Assembly (NCBI RefSeq): GCF_009827435.1 | Contig: NZ_WTYM01000044.1 | Coordinates: 32,765 to 96,764 of the forward strand | Reading direction: 5' to 3' | Source: Croceibacterium salegens | GTDB lineage: Bacteria; Pseudomonadota; Alphaproteobacteria; Sphingomonadales; Sphingomonadaceae | Length of the DNA: 64,000 nt | Shown: piece by piece, positions 63,930 to 64,000 of the stretch | Layout: every line of letters starts with the position of its first letter | Position numbering within the stretch: position 1 is the stretch's first letter | Translations under genes and position numbers: made by a program | Notes under the pieces: model-generated | What the model was told of the DNA's origin: nothing | Database searches by the model: none | The model's input: only the letters and a program-made list of their open reading frames with translations

Positions 63930-64000
63930 AATCTTGCCCCCAAAGACGCTGCTGCGAACCTTAGCATGGGCGGCTAGGTGCTCCAAATCTCCAATGTTTT

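Overview
The window is GC-rich chromosomal DNA from an alphaproteobacterium, most likely of the order Sphingomonadales (Erythrobacter/Novosphingobium-like). The inference rests on a DivL-type kinase with tyrosine at the phosphoacceptor site, the AddAB rather than RecBCD system, the rpmF-plsX-fabH-ihfA-merR order, a class I lysyl-tRNA synthetase, a large TonB-dependent receptor, an RcnB-family protein, and intergenic palindromic repeats of a kind common in this order. I see no rRNA, tRNA, CRISPR array, transposase, integrase or prophage gene.

Layout. 0-4 kb (+): a hemerythrin-like protein, a phospholipase D/cardiolipin synthase-like enzyme, folE and a divergent murA, behind a candidate general-stress (EcfG) promoter. 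4-9.3 kb: a secreted TolB-like propeller protein, a 1-Cys peroxiredoxin and a 1012-aa TonB-dependent receptor. 9.7-22.6 kb (+): ahcY with a hairpin terminator, then divL-tsaE-amgK-murU-addB-addA with four-base stop/start overlaps, then trxA. This block combines cell polarity, tRNA modification, cell-wall recycling and double-strand break repair. 22.6-27.3 kb: an inositol-phosphatase-family enzyme and argJ (-), a TonB-C-like secreted protein (+) and a membrane protein with an embedded spermidine-synthase-like domain (-). 27.4-30.6 kb (+): a small exported protein and secA.

30.6-36.8 kb looks like a sugar-utilisation patch: SMP-30 lactonase-like protein, MFS transporter, exported methyltransferase-like protein, GH29 alpha-L-fucosidase and GH35-like beta-galactosidase. 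37-39 kb: a glyoxalase II-like hydrolase, a Rieske oxygenase and a MAPEG protein. 39.2-42.2 kb (+): the core rpmF-plsX-fabH-ihfA-merR block. 42.2-47.1 kb: a small unknown protein, a SixA-like phosphatase, a DinG-like helicase and a Pro/Ala-rich single-pass membrane protein. 47.2-50.9 kb (-): a three-gene operon of a MoaF-like tandem-repeat protein, a Tat-exported NTF2-like protein and a tannase-family lipoprotein. This is the least explained system in the window. 51-58 kb: class I LysRS, a DUF1003 protein, a prolyl-4-hydroxylase-type dioxygenase divergent from a cytochrome b561, an RcnB-family protein, a ClC transporter and a LacI-type sensor lacking its DNA-binding domain.

58-64 kb is the most accessory-looking part: a secreted DUF8021-type protein, an acylphosphatase, a cobalt-type nitrile hydratase operon (beta-alpha-accessory), a DUF3885 protein, an exported alpha/beta hydrolase and a polytopic membrane protein. 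These are separated by several families of intergenic repeat, and the last 3 kb looks visibly richer in A+T. Convergent genes are packed very tightly throughout: seven of ten convergent junctions have 12 nt or fewer between stops, and two share a CTAG palindrome as both stop codons.
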